NCBI GenBank assembly: GCA_964035545.1
Contig: OZ037773.1
Coordinates: forward strand, 8,024,751-8,088,750
Source: Bugula neritina
Taxonomy: Eukaryota > Bryozoa > Gymnolaemata > Cheilostomatida > Bugulidae
DNA length: 64,000 nt
Reading direction: 5' to 3'
This document shows, piece by piece, positions 12,201-23,600 of the stretch (within the stretch, counting starts at the first letter, position 1; every line of letters begins with the position of its first letter). Both the position numbers and the translations under genes were made by a program. Below the pieces are notes generated by a model, which had not been told where the DNA came from, searched no databases, and saw only the letters and a program-made list of their open reading frames with translations.

Positions 12201-12673
12201 CACTCTAAATAAATACCTTTGCCTGGCTAGCAAGTGTCTGCAATACATTCTACTATTAGCATAAGCACCAAGCTGTTATGTAAAAAATTATTATTGTTAT
12301 TAGAGCTTGATAGCTGCTGGATTCCGTGATTTGGGCTGCGGTGTTATTGACATTATTTGGTCTGGTAAACATACATTGACCAGTAGGTAGAACACCATCC
12401 TAGCAATTACCATATGCTAACAGACGTATGTTTTACAGATGTGACTCGGTCAGTAGTCTATATCCCTCCTGTAAGATAAACCAATCAGCTCTCTCCTTCA
12501 TCAACCAATCAGAGGTGATCAAGTACATCTCCACTGAAGAGCTTCTTACTACCAACACTCTGGCTGCAGAAGGCTGGACAATGTATCATCATATCCTCGT
12601 TCTGATTGGCTATGTTGTAATATTGAAGCTAATCACTTACTTGCTTTTACGGCTTGTAAGAAAACCTCAATAA
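4430..12673 (+). CDS. ABCG-family half-transporter A (13 exons, 657 aa)
   Basis: Coding exons are 4430-4568, 5640-5809, 5894-5999, 6495-6595, 6812-7067, 7723-7786, 8581-8747, 9179-9296, 9841-9976, 10381-10438, 10661-10878, 11703-11908 and 12439-12673; all phases agree. The N-terminal nucleotide-binding domain has Walker A GPSGAGKTT (about residues 44-52), Q-loop Q88, signature ISGGE (148-152), Walker B LMLLDEPTSGLD (to 179) and switch H206. A linker (about 260-370) and a membrane domain with hydrophobic stretches from about 385 follow, ending in a short basic tail. This ATPase-first order and the length are typical of ABCG half-transporters, which dimerise to export lipids, pigments or xenobiotics; the substrate cannot be told. 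The loop before the last membrane segment has NQS sequons. Intron 8 uses a GC donor. AATAAA lies at 12733. The translation start is conserved with paralogue B. Confidence 0.93.
5455..5560 (-). repeat. tRNA-derived SINE fragment in ABCG A intron 1
   Basis: Read on the minus strand, this has an A-box-like TGGTTTAATGGTTTAGCGTG (5503-5523) and a B-box-like GGTTTGAATC (5471-5480), with a tRNA-like spacing. It resembles the tRNA heads at 1660-1735 and 44840-44925. Confidence 0.65.
6184..6275. repeat. (TC)n microsatellite in ABCG A intron 3
   Basis: About 92 bp of uninterrupted CT dinucleotide lies in the intron ahead of exon 4 (the signature-motif exon), over 200 bp from its acceptor. Confidence 0.97.
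6574..6676 (+). repeat. Tandem duplication of the exon 4 donor junction
   Basis: The last bases of exon 4 plus the donor (CATGTTACTAGATGTAAGTA) recur 59 bp downstream, with donor positions 6596 and 6655. Both copies keep the same exon end and the same GTAAGTATACC continuation. Use of the second donor would insert 59 nt and shift the frame. Confidence 0.9.
8105..8470. repeat. Minisatellite, about 20-bp unit, ABCG A intron 6
   Basis: Units of the type CTTCTACACTGTATTCTATA repeat about 17-18 times just ahead of exon 7, decaying into a TTTTATACT-rich form at the right end. The 95-residue open frame that crosses it has no other support. Confidence 0.95.
10868..11495 (+). repeat. Array of about 31 donor-bearing units, ABCG A intron 11
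   Basis: Exon 11 ends in ...CATTAT and is followed by GTAAGTGTATAT. That junction, with unit form ACATTATGTAAGTGTATAT of 19-23 bp, is repeated about 31 times. Roughly 19 units carry GTAAGT and the rest GTAGGT. The authentic donor at 10879 is the first unit of the array. The assignment of exon 11's end comes from paralogue B, where the homologous exon of the same length (218 nt) ends at a GTAAGT with no repeat behind it. Confidence 0.95.
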
Positions 12674-14050
12674 ACATCGAAAATTGCTGTAGCTCCAATG
12701 GTGCCATAAATTCACATCTATCTCAAATTCCTAATAAATGATCAAAATAGATAGAGCATTGTATTACTAAGATACATTTTACTGTTCTATAGGCCTTTTA
12801 GGCAATGTCAAGTAGCTATCAATTAGCATATTATCATATATTTTATTCTTGAACTCATTTGTTTCAACAAACATTGAAAGTTTTCAATTAACTGCTATTG
12901 TAGATTTCTATGCAGATAGTCAAACTTTGCTTATAATTTTCCAATTTCTACTTTTAGCAAGTTCTTCAAAATAAACTACATTTTACTTTATACTCTTATA
13001 AATTGTGTTCTAAGATCGTGCAGTCTGTGACTTATAACTTTTCACACAATAAAACATTACTTGGAGCAAGTGTGTATGCATGCTAGACAATCACAGTTCA
13101 TTTTATATTTCTGTCTATATTTCCCAAACTCAAGTTGTGAATTTTCTAAAATATTTTAGCCTGCGTTCCAAGTTCTATTAAACCAGTGATAAATCTTTAA
13201 AATCTGAAACTTCATAACTTTCTATGCATTGCATTCTAATTTTTCTACTGGTTATATTACAAGCAATGTTTAATTCCTTAAGTTGAGACTATATTTGTTT
13301 AATGATTCCAATTTCTATCACTCTGCTGTCACGAGGGAAGATAATTTCTTAAAAAAAGTGTCCATGGTAATTTTACGAACTTTGTTTCTTAGAATATAAA
13401 GCAGGGTAGTGCATATTATGTATTGTAGTAGCACTACAAAATTTAAATAATAATTGTTTTTAAATTTAGTCTGTTTAAAAACTCGTAATGTGTGCACATC
13501 TTTTAGTGAGAGTTTGAGATACGTATTCTGATATTGGGTTACACAATTAATTTATTTAATAATTTAACATTTTTAAAAAACAATAGTGCTTATTTTAAAA
13601 AAAATGGTTTAAATTATTAAATTTTCACTTCGATGTAGAACTAATAACAAATACTGACCTCATTTAAATGTAAACTTTAGAGTAGATAAAGTAATACAAA
13701 ATACAATTATGGTAATTACTTTTATTTATTTTTGCAATCATGGATTGATTAATCCCAATTACTCAGATTAAAATGCACCCTTACTATGTACACGGAATAG
13801 AGCATTGCATGAATGCAGAATGGTTTATATTTTAAACTTGCTGATAATGAATAACTTAGATTATCTTTGCTTTTGTCCCACTTCAAAAGTGTCAATGTTA
13901 CACACAATTACACTCTTACTTAAATATTGCACTTCGCTTTACAGAGGCCCTGGTTAGCTAAATAAAACTTTATTATCATTTACTTTACTTATGCAAGCTA
14001 AAATAATATTGCCCCTGCTTAGTGAGGCGTGCAAAGCTGCTGGTTTTCAA
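12674..14050. other. Intergenic, ABCG A to ABCG B
   Basis: AT-rich sequence follows the AATAAA at 12733. I see no exon, RNA gene or repeat family here that I can support. Confidence 0.6.
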
Positions 14051-14055
14051 AGCAG

Positions 14056-14155
14056 TATAAAAGTATCTTCAGAAGAGCGCAAAGGCACTATATTGACAAA
14101 TTATATAACAATGCTGTATTGCAGCTTAACATACAACATTATATATTAGGAGCAG
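14056..14155 (+). promoter_or_regulatory. Candidate TATA promoter and first non-coding exon of ABCG B
   Basis: TATAAAAG at 14056-14063 is followed after about 25-30 bp by a GC-richer start region, then a short segment ending at AGCAG|GTAAGT (donor at 14156). The order of TATA, short leader and strong donor fits a 5' UTR exon that splices to 14257. There is no expression evidence, so this remains a model. Confidence 0.4.
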
Positions 14156-14256
14156 GTAAGTTAAAGTTGCCATATTAATTGTTTATACTTCTACTCTATA
14201 AAGCACTGGTACTTTTGTAAATTGGCAAAATTGATAATTTTAAATATTTATTTCAG

Positions 14257-14349
14257 TATTTTACCGAGATCAAGATTTACTTCTAAATTTGGAGAAAGAA
14301 AGAATAAGATGTCTGTTTCCTGCCAACCACTCAGAGAAAATAAGAGTTT
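14257..14349 (+). other. Candidate upstream coding exon of ABCG B
   Basis: The segment sits between a TTTATTTCAG acceptor and a TTT|GTAAGT donor. It contains an ATG at 14309, followed by 13 codons and two bases (phase 2). The acceptor TTGTAG before 17640 receives phase 2 and stays open through GGA GAT GTA CAC ATA CAG into the ATG at 17659. Joining them would lengthen transporter B by 20 residues, to 700 aa. The equivalent acceptor-like sequence before gene A (4405-4410) is also open in that phase, but I could not find a matching upstream exon there. The alternative is that translation starts at 17659 and this exon is leader sequence. Confidence 0.4.
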
Positions 14350-17300
14350 GTAAGTTTAAACTATATTTTTAAAATGGAAGAGCGTTAACATCTTTTGAGA
14401 TAACTTTGCGCTTTCAGGGCTGTAAAAAGTGAGTTATAAGAGAAAAAGAATTCGCACGTTAAAGAAATTTCTTATTATTACTATAGAAATGAAACAGCAT
14501 TTCAAAATGTAGATAAGTTAGCCATTGGGAACTCCGTTACCATCTACTATTGGTGCCAGTGCAGCCATAGAAGCTGAGTGCACATTGCATATTATTCTTT
14601 TAAAAATAGTATTTCAAATATGAGACTCTAATTTAGCTCACACTTAATGTATATAAACAATCTAGCCGTTTAAAACCAGTATATAAACGAAACTGTCACC
14701 AATGTTATAGATTTTATATTTTTCTTAAATATTTTTGGCACAGTAGTAGAAAAAGATCTGGAAATATTTTGAGAGTTTAAGTTGGTAGATATGCATATTT
14801 GTTGTAGCTATCCTGCAGAAAGAGTAACTGTTTTTATAGTATGTAAAATGTAAAAGCAAGGACAGCTGACATGCACTATTCATGCTAATGAACTTTGCTT
14901 GTCTCTTACAACATATAACATTTCTAGTCTCTTAGTTTACAGAGATAGTTTGCTGCACAATATATTTTACAAAATTTGAATAAAAGTCCAGTTAGCATGA
15001 CTTTTAGAAGTGGGATGATTTATTTAAGCAGTTGCTATGATTCAAAATTGATTTATTTGATCTTTTTTAACTTAAACCTAGTTTTTGCACTTAAGAGATT
15101 TGCATGCAAAATAAAAGCCCAGCAACTGCATGTGTAATGATTAAAAAAAGCATATGGCTTGTAGTTTTCTTGGCAAGCTGTAATTCTATTGCACAACAGT
15201 AAATTGACAAGTGGCACATTTTTATGCATTATTTTTTAATATATACCTAAATTCTATTGTATAACTTAACTTACATCCGGCAAGCCAATTCGGTAATGAA
15301 TTTTTTTTGCCGGATTTGAAATAGTGATATCAGTAGATATAATATAGTCTTGGATTACATTGCAACTTGCAATACAATCAGAGATCAGTCCCCAGGTTGT
15401 TATAGCAACACCCCCTACCCCAGCAATGTAATAGCTGGGTCGTAGTGGACCACGGGCTATCATGTTTACAGCAGCTATGTTCACAGTCTGGCCCTGCCAC
15501 ACTAATTGCTTAGTAAACAACTAGCAATGTGCTCAAACCTACCATTACTACATAAGTTATGCAATCTTTCTGGCTGCTATTGAAACTGGGCCTAGTTGAG
15601 ATTTTATCATAATAACAATAATTAATTCAGTGAGCAGCCATTGTATGTTTACTTCATCTAGGTTACAGTAGATGATACAATCATATTCAGGACTCGCCCT
15701 GCTGGCTGCTATTCTAACAACACTATCAGTTTAATTGTTATAATAATAAACCCTTTCCAAAATTCTAAATATTCAATTGATAACTTAGAGTTAAGGCCAC
15801 CACGGTTTTATTTTGAGCATAACGTTGTACACAGCCACCCTCACCACTTGTTCTTTTATATGCACTAAAAATGTTGTGAACTCTTACTGATGTATAATTT
15901 GGCCTGAAAAACAAATAAATTTGTAAAGTTATGCATGTGGTTCTCTCAGATTATTTATAATTATTCACTCGACTTCAAACTTTCAACAGTTTAAGGGCAA
16001 TTTTATTGAAGCTGAAGTTAAAGTTATCCATTTTGCTCAGCATTGATGTAGCTTGCTCAGCAGTTTCTTTTCTTATATGATTAGCTTTAAGTTGATTTTG
16101 GTGAATTCCCACAAAATACTCCGCCATAAATAACAAAACTGTTGGATAAAATTAACTCAAAAGTCTATAGATCTTTGCGTTAAATTTAAATCAAATCAAC
16201 CAAGCTTCATCCTCATTGCGAATGTGAGATTATTTATTGCAAATTTGGTGAACATTGTTTTTAATGAGCATTGTAAAATGTCCTATATCTACATATAGAA
16301 TATAGATGAATAATGGTATAGTTTGTTAGTACTCCTGCAACAGCTTAAATGAAAATTTCAAAGAATAAAATAAAAATATTTTTGCTGCAATCTTTTAGTA
16401 ACTTGCAAACATAATAATATTAGCTTAATGAATTTATATATTTTGAAATAAGTTGAATAAAGTGTGTTTGTTTTGACTGGTTTACAGATTATTGTTTGCA
16501 TTTTACAGTTACATCTTAATTGTTTGTATTTACTAGCTATAACATTATTGTGTTTATTTACTAGTCTAATTATTGCTTGTATCTATAATTTATATTATTA
16601 TCTGCTTCTACTATTTATATTAATATTATTTTGTATTTATTAGTAATATTATTGTTTGCATTTACTAGATACTAATTCTGTTGCTTTATATACAAAGCCA
16701 AGAACAGCAATGGCTTTCAAACCTACTTCTTTGACATTTGCCTTGTTGATAAATAATGGTTTCCTAATCATATTTAAGTACTGTGAGAAATGTTGACTAA
16801 GAGAAAATAGCATTTGACCCAGTAAGATTATTTTTTTATTGATAATTACCATGCAATTCCACTGCACGTAGTTAAGGAATAATGACTACGTGCAACAACG
16901 TGCAGGTTAAAAACCACTCTGATTTATTGCAGGGTTGCAACACCGTTCCTGGACAAATGATTTACAATTATTATGCCAAAATAAAGTAAAAAGAGTTACA
17001 CATGAGTTGATTTAAAAAAAATCAAAAAGAATATTAGAATACGCTGCGAAGTGTCAGTGATAGATTAATGAGAGTTAGTTATACTATTGTTCTATAAAGG
17101 TCATTGCTCTCTTGCCACAAACAGGAAACCATAAATCTTCCAATCAAATTTCAATCTATATACTTTTTGATAAGCCAAATTGCTATTATATAATAAAAAA
17201 AATTGTCCAAAATTTTGTGCGTATCATTTTTTAAATATTGTTTTTCAAGTTACTGATATTAATATATAAACAAGTTATGAATAATTGATACAGTATGATG

Positions 17301-17639
17301 CCGTAATATTGACTTATAATTTATTATAATTTTAAGTTTGTATTATAATACTTGCATTTTTTTGCCAAATCTGGTTATTTGGCGAAAAACTTTTTTCGTC
17401 CATAAAAGTGTAATGAACCGATCCCCATACACTGTTTCGTATTGTACTAAATTAATAACTACAAAAATAGTGCTTTTTTGTAAAAACTAATTATTGAATG
17501 TTGTAGTGGAATATGCTTAAACTTGAATTTAATTTCAACTGCACATAATATAATTTATGCTATGCTTAAATTTGTCTGTTAAACCATCATGAGCTGGAAT
17601 CTTAGCCAGGTTCTTTTCCAAATAACTCTATACTTGTAG
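14350..17639. other. Long putative first intron of ABCG B
   Basis: AT-rich sequence with no plus-strand exon seen. It contains the minus-strand open frame at 15266-15520 described separately. The remaining short frames (for example 16649-16867) look like chance. Confidence 0.5.
15266..15520 (-). CDS. Possible exon on the minus strand, unrecognised
   Basis: An open frame of about 80 codons has balanced, non-repetitive amino-acid content, including the run RPSYYIAGVGGVAITTWG, unusual for such AT-rich surroundings. The central part is hydrophobic and could be one membrane segment. Near its 3' end the frame reaches GCCGGAT|GTAAGT (minus strand), a consensus donor, so it may be an internal exon and not a complete gene; without splicing it stops two codons later. 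An inverted 9-bp motif, ATCCGGCAA/TTGCCGGAT, flanks its last 40 bp. I do not recognise the family. It may be a nested gene, a pseudogene remnant or chance. Confidence 0.25.
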   Translation of the reverse strand: MFTKQLVWQGQTVNIAAVNMIARGPLRPSYYIAGVGGVAITTWGLISDCIASCNVIQDYIISTDITISNPAKKIHYRIGLPDVS

Positions 17640-17658
17640 AGGAGATGTACACATACAG

Positions 17659-20600
17659 ATGGATACAGTTGTTCAGCACTCAGGCTATGAGTTAAAGTTT
17701 ACAGACCTGTGTGTTAAGATAGACAAGAGAGAGATATTAAAAGATGTGTATGGTGTGGCTAAACCTGGGGAGATGGTAGCCATTATGGGCCCTTCTGGTA
17801 AATATTACTTTAAGTCTCTAATTTTAGTTGTGACTAGTATATGCTAAGGTGAGGGGTGATCGGTGATGGTGGTTTCTTGTTAATCTATACACCCCAGGTA
17901 TAAGCCTTAGATATATAGTTGTAGCCAATGCTTCTAAACCTGGAGTGACCTGGGGTGGGTGACCTTGAGAAAATTGGCAATATCAGTTACAGCTTATTTG
18001 GCAAAAACAATGTTTTTCAACATATTGTGGTAATCACGGCTTTTTTCATTCACTTTTAAAAAGGTCATAACAAAAATGCTAGTACCATAAAATATTGTCA
18101 ATATTTATGGTATTTTAGTTGTTAGAACTCTGACTTTAGATTTAGTGTAACTTACAATTTAGCTAACTGCTAGTTATTAGTAATAAAAAGCTAAAGTAGT
18201 TAATTAAAAGCTTTCGATATCAATGATAAAGCCACATATGTACAACATCATGAAAATATGCCTTTGATTTTTGCAAATAGTTCAAATTCAAATTTGCTGA
18301 AACTTGTAACCAACTCTACTCAGCGTCATGTTTTTAAAATTACGATTTTTTACTCCTTTTCTTTAATTCATCTCTTTTTCAACTGTTCATTTGCAATTCC
18401 ATCCACATGGGTTTTTGAAATGATATTTTTGAAAGGTTGGGAATTTCACCAAAACAGCTGTGGTTGATATTTTGACATTAACAACAACTACTGATGTAGC
18501 AGATATTTTGCTTCTCCAGGCAATATCAGTTACCAGGTACAATACAACAATCTCTTGATTGTTATCACCACTACTTGACTGCGAAGTGCTTTTGGTAAAA
18601 TTTGAACTTTATAGGAGTTGCTACAACTATAATTAAATTATTACTTTATCCTGTTTACTATTATGTTTGTTACTTAATATATATCATCATATACTTTGTG
18701 AGTAACATAAGGTCTTGTGGTAAATAAGTGTTTTCGGGAAATTCATCAAGCATTGTAGAATTTCTTTCTACAGCTTGAAAAGATTCAGTTCAATAACATT
18801 GATATATAAATTGAAAAGTTGACAGATATTTTGAGGAAATGTCATATCATGACATCTAAAATGATTGGCTTATAAGTCATGTAAAAATATAATTTGGAAA
18901 GTTTGACTTTCACTTGTAGATTAAAGTTCAGATGAGTTCAACAGACTTGAATGCGACAGCCCTTATTTGACTGCAAAATATTAAACTCAGTGGCATTTCT
19001 AGCTAAAGCTGACTTGATATTAAATTGTATGCAGAGTTAAAAGTGAAAATATCACTTGTAGCAATCTATAGATTTGGAGTTTTTTAATTTTATTTTAAAT
19101 TATAGAGAGCTTCTATACATGCCTGTTGACTCTAAATAATAAATGCAACATAAATTTAAAACTTTTTGCTTGGATTCTTCAGGTGCAGGAAAGACAACTC
19201 TAATCAACTGTTTAGCTGGAAGACGGCCTATAGAATCCGGTACTTTGACCTTGAATTCTAGACCTATAAACAAACAACTGAAAAGAAAAATTTCTTACGT
19301 ACTTCAGAATGATATATTCCTTGAAAATCTGACATGTTGGGAAACACTCTGGGTATTTATACTAAGTGTAAACCTAGGAAAAAATATAACTATAAAAAAG
19401 TAACTTGTAAGTAAGAAGTCTGATAATTTTCTGCAGTACACGGCTCTGCTGCGTCTCCCTGGGTCCATGTCGACATCAGAGAAGAAGGAAAGAGTTATGA
19501 ATATAGTTGATACTTTAGACATGAGAAAATGTCTGCATACAAGTAAGTATTCATGCCTAACAGGGGGCAGCTTTATAGAGCATAAGTATATATATGAAAT
19601 AGAGATTAGTGTGCAAATTCTTATGAAAATTTAAAATTTAAACTAACACGTAATTTAGACAAGGCAGTTCAAAATAAAAAACTTTACAAAAATGAAATTC
19701 TGCCAGTTAATGAATTCTCAGTTTTTTTCACATGAAGAAATTGGTGGAGGTCTAACAAGAGGGCTCTCTGGAGGGGAGAAAAAGAGAACAACTATAGCCT
19801 GTGAACTACTAACTAACCCTGCCCTCATGTTACTAGACGTAAGTATACCCACCCAATTACTATATATAACCTACAAAATTTTTAGGACTCAACAACCTAT
19901 AATCCATAAAATTTTCATTTATTCCAATTTGTACCTAGGGTTAGTTGTAAGCATACTCTACAGTAAAGAAATAGAAGTTCCATATTTTTGCACCCAGAAT
20001 TACTTTAACTTGGAGGTAAATTTGACACTTCTAGCTGTCAAAGGCCAGCCTAGCAATGCATCAATCATAGTGCACATCTCTTACACCTAATATTAATGCC
20101 ATGCTATAATACTTTCTTACCGGAATGCTCTATTGTCATATATAAAAACAAAGTAGTTCTAATGAAAATAAACTGTTTATTTTTCTTAACACAGTTAAGA
20201 GAATTGCTTTATTTGTGTAGCCACTCAGAAGCCCAACTGTGTGGTCAACAAAAATTTTTTCCCAAAATACTTTCTATGCTGGATGTCGGCTAACTTGGCA
20301 GCATATTTGTGACATTCTACAATCTTTGATGCCTTAACTGCATCAATTTAGGAGAAAGGCTGCAAACTGGCATTTTTTGCTTTTGTTCCAACCAAAGTCC
20401 AAAATGTCATTACCCTTTATTATAATTGATATTTCAATTATAATAAAAATATTTCATTGTGAAAGATACAACTGCAGTAATGTGCTGTATTGTGGACAGG
20501 AACTTTCAAGGGGTAGTATCTGCCAAAAAACTATTTTTTCAAAGCTAAAAATAAGATAGATAATCTCTAAACTATGATTTTGTTTTTTGCTCGATTTCCT

Positions 20601-23600
20601 GTTAGGTTGAACTGTGTAATAGAAGGTTGCATAAGCTGATAGCAGCATCAGTTGCATGATTTTTCGTGCAGCTAACTGTAGAAAAGCTGGAACTTTTCTT
20701 ATATATAACAGACTAAACTAAGGATTTTTTTTGCATATTTTCAATATTTATATTAAGTTTTAGATGGTTTTAATAAAATAACTTTAAATTAATCTGCATG
20801 CATGGATTTATAAAAAATGGTAATAGCCAGTAGTTGTATGCAAATTAGCTTCATATCGACTGGCAAACCTTATGTAGATTTATTTATAGAGAAATAATAC
20901 TATAATAAAACTCGAATCAAAGAACACCTGTGCACCGGTAATACTACAATTTTTTTATTTTTATGTAAAAATTTATTTAAAAAGTACATGAACCCTTTTT
21001 GCTTTTCAGGAACCAACCTCTGGTTTAGACTCATCAAATGCTTTTAGCCTGTGTACCATATTGAAAAAGTTTGCTAAGGACTCGGGCAAGACAGTGGTAG
21101 CATCTATACATCAACCTTCAAGTCAAATATTCAACATGTTTGACAAGCTATTACTACTCTGTGATGGTAAAGTGGCGTATTTTGGTGAAGTTAAAAGTTG
21201 TGCTCAACATTTCGCTTCTTTAGAGTTACCCTGCCCTGCTAACTACAACTTGGCTGATCATATCTGTAAGTATTGTTTTAATTAGAGCAGCTTTTACCTG
21301 ATCATAGTTACAGATTGCTTTTAGATTGTTGATCTGTCAGTTGTTATTAAACTCAGTTTCTCTGACTAGTTTAAAAAGAATAAATCAATATTGACACTAG
21401 CTGTTTAAATTATATATGCCAGACTGCAAAGCAGTTTCTTTCTGTTTCTACCAGTGGATCTTGTTAAAGTGTCTCCAGAAAAGCAGAAAGAGTTGACAAT
21501 GGCTGCTGAAAAACAAAAGTAAGTTTGTCGTCTATAGAAATTTATATTGCGTTTGTCTATCTTAGAGTCCCGCCTTTTAATAGAATAGAAATCAGGCTAC
21601 ACAGTTTCTTAGAAACGCCACAGAATTATCCTAATTATACTGATTTTCCAGGGAGTGAAAAATGAATTATCATGTTTGAAATTTCAAATCCCTCACAAAA
21701 TGACAGGTTGATTAAATTGTGAAGTTTACTTGTCAAGTTTCCTTAGTTTGCCTGTTGCAAGACGTTTGGTAAAGATAGAATAAATTCATCAAACCAGTGA
21801 CACAGGGGAAATTAATAGTTTATGAATATTTAACCTAAATCTCAAACCAATTTGCTATATATTAAATTAGAAACTGCAATTAAAGTAAAATATTTTATAC
21901 TTCCTCTGATAGGTTAAGAGAGAAAAAGCAGCCGATACTATAATAAATGATACCTATAATAAGTTATTCATAGAGATAATGCATGCATAGCTTTGCTTTT
22001 ATAGGAATCTTTGCTTATCTTGTTGAAATTATTCTTAAGTAAGCTTTTTGTGACGGCTTCAGTAAAATTCATCTGCCGATTCATTTATTTTGTAAACTTA
22101 CTAAGCTCATTTTTATTTTAAGGAAAAATAATTTCATTGAAATAAACAACTCTGAAAAAACCCCTAAAAAGATACTGGCAACACCAGCAGTGGGAAATGA
22201 TAACTTGGGTTATGTTATCAATGAATGTGGGGAGATAACTCTTAATGCTTTGAACTACAACAATAATATGATGACAACTCCTCAACAGAAAAAAAACAAT
22301 GAGAAATACTTCACACAGGAAAAAGCTTCAGGCTCCGCAGGTAGTGTTTTGGTGTAGCAAGGGAAGTTATTTCAGACTATTTTTTTAGTTTCAGCATGTC
22401 ATCTCTTAGACTTTGCAAAAGCTAGAGTTAATCAATGAATAGTGCTGTGTATATATTTTAAATAGTATGATATATTTATGAGTAAATAGTGTTGCAAATT
22501 TAGAGTTATAGAAACTGCAAGTTTATTTGGATTTAACCAACATTTTTATTAAATAATTAACCATGGTTTTGGTTTGCATTAATACTTTACTCTCTGCATA
22601 TTGAAACATCCTATTGTCTTTAATCATAGAACTGTGTTACATTTTAGCCTCAGCACCGTCACTGGACTGTGGGTGTGAGTCCAGATGGCCCGCATCCTTT
22701 TTCTTACAATTTTATGTTCTCTTCTTTAGGTGAGTTTATTCTTAGTCATCAATATAGTTTGGATTTGATGGTAAGTTAAGGGGAGATATTACGTTTTAGT
22801 CTGAGTTTTGTAATTGCAGGGCACAGAAAATTTATTGCACACAGTTTTAAAATTATGTTTGCAAGTATGTGAGTTATTGCTTATTATTTTCAATATTTTT
22901 GTCAGCATTTAATGTTAGATGAATTTAATTAATGTAGTTTACATGTGTATTTAAAATACCTATATAGCATACCACAGATAAATTAAGCTTCAGTTACATA
23001 CAATTATGTAATTAGTTTATAGGCAAATACTACACAGGTCGAGACGCGTAAACAGCCATCATGAAAACATTTGAATGTGCTTCCCTAATATGTAGTGCAA
23101 TTTTTACCAAAAATTTACTTTAATTGTAATTATACAAGAGAAGACAACATAATGCAAAGAAATGGAAGCTTCCTCACTCTGTGTTTTAGCTAAATAAACG
23201 AAAAAACAAACCTGTCAACTCACAACATAATGTACAGACCTGTCAACTCTATGTTTTGTTTCAGATCTTTAAAATACTCATACTCCAGACTAATACACAA
23301 ATGGGCCATGATTCAGATGGTGATATTCACAGCGTTTGCTAGTGCATTGTGGTACCAGGTGGAGGCAACTGAGAGTGAAATAACAAACCGGCAAGGGCTG
23401 GTAGGTTGATGTTATTATTTCTTTTAACCATTTATAAGGCTGATAATATTTCACATTAGTCAGGTCTTATTTCTGATTGAGAATCTGCTCCATAAAGCTG
23501 GTGTAAAGTGTTTTATATGGCTTATAGAGTTACACGTGGAGCAAACTCTTTCGCACATTTGTTGCTATATATTTGAAAAATGGTATACATGTATACCAAT

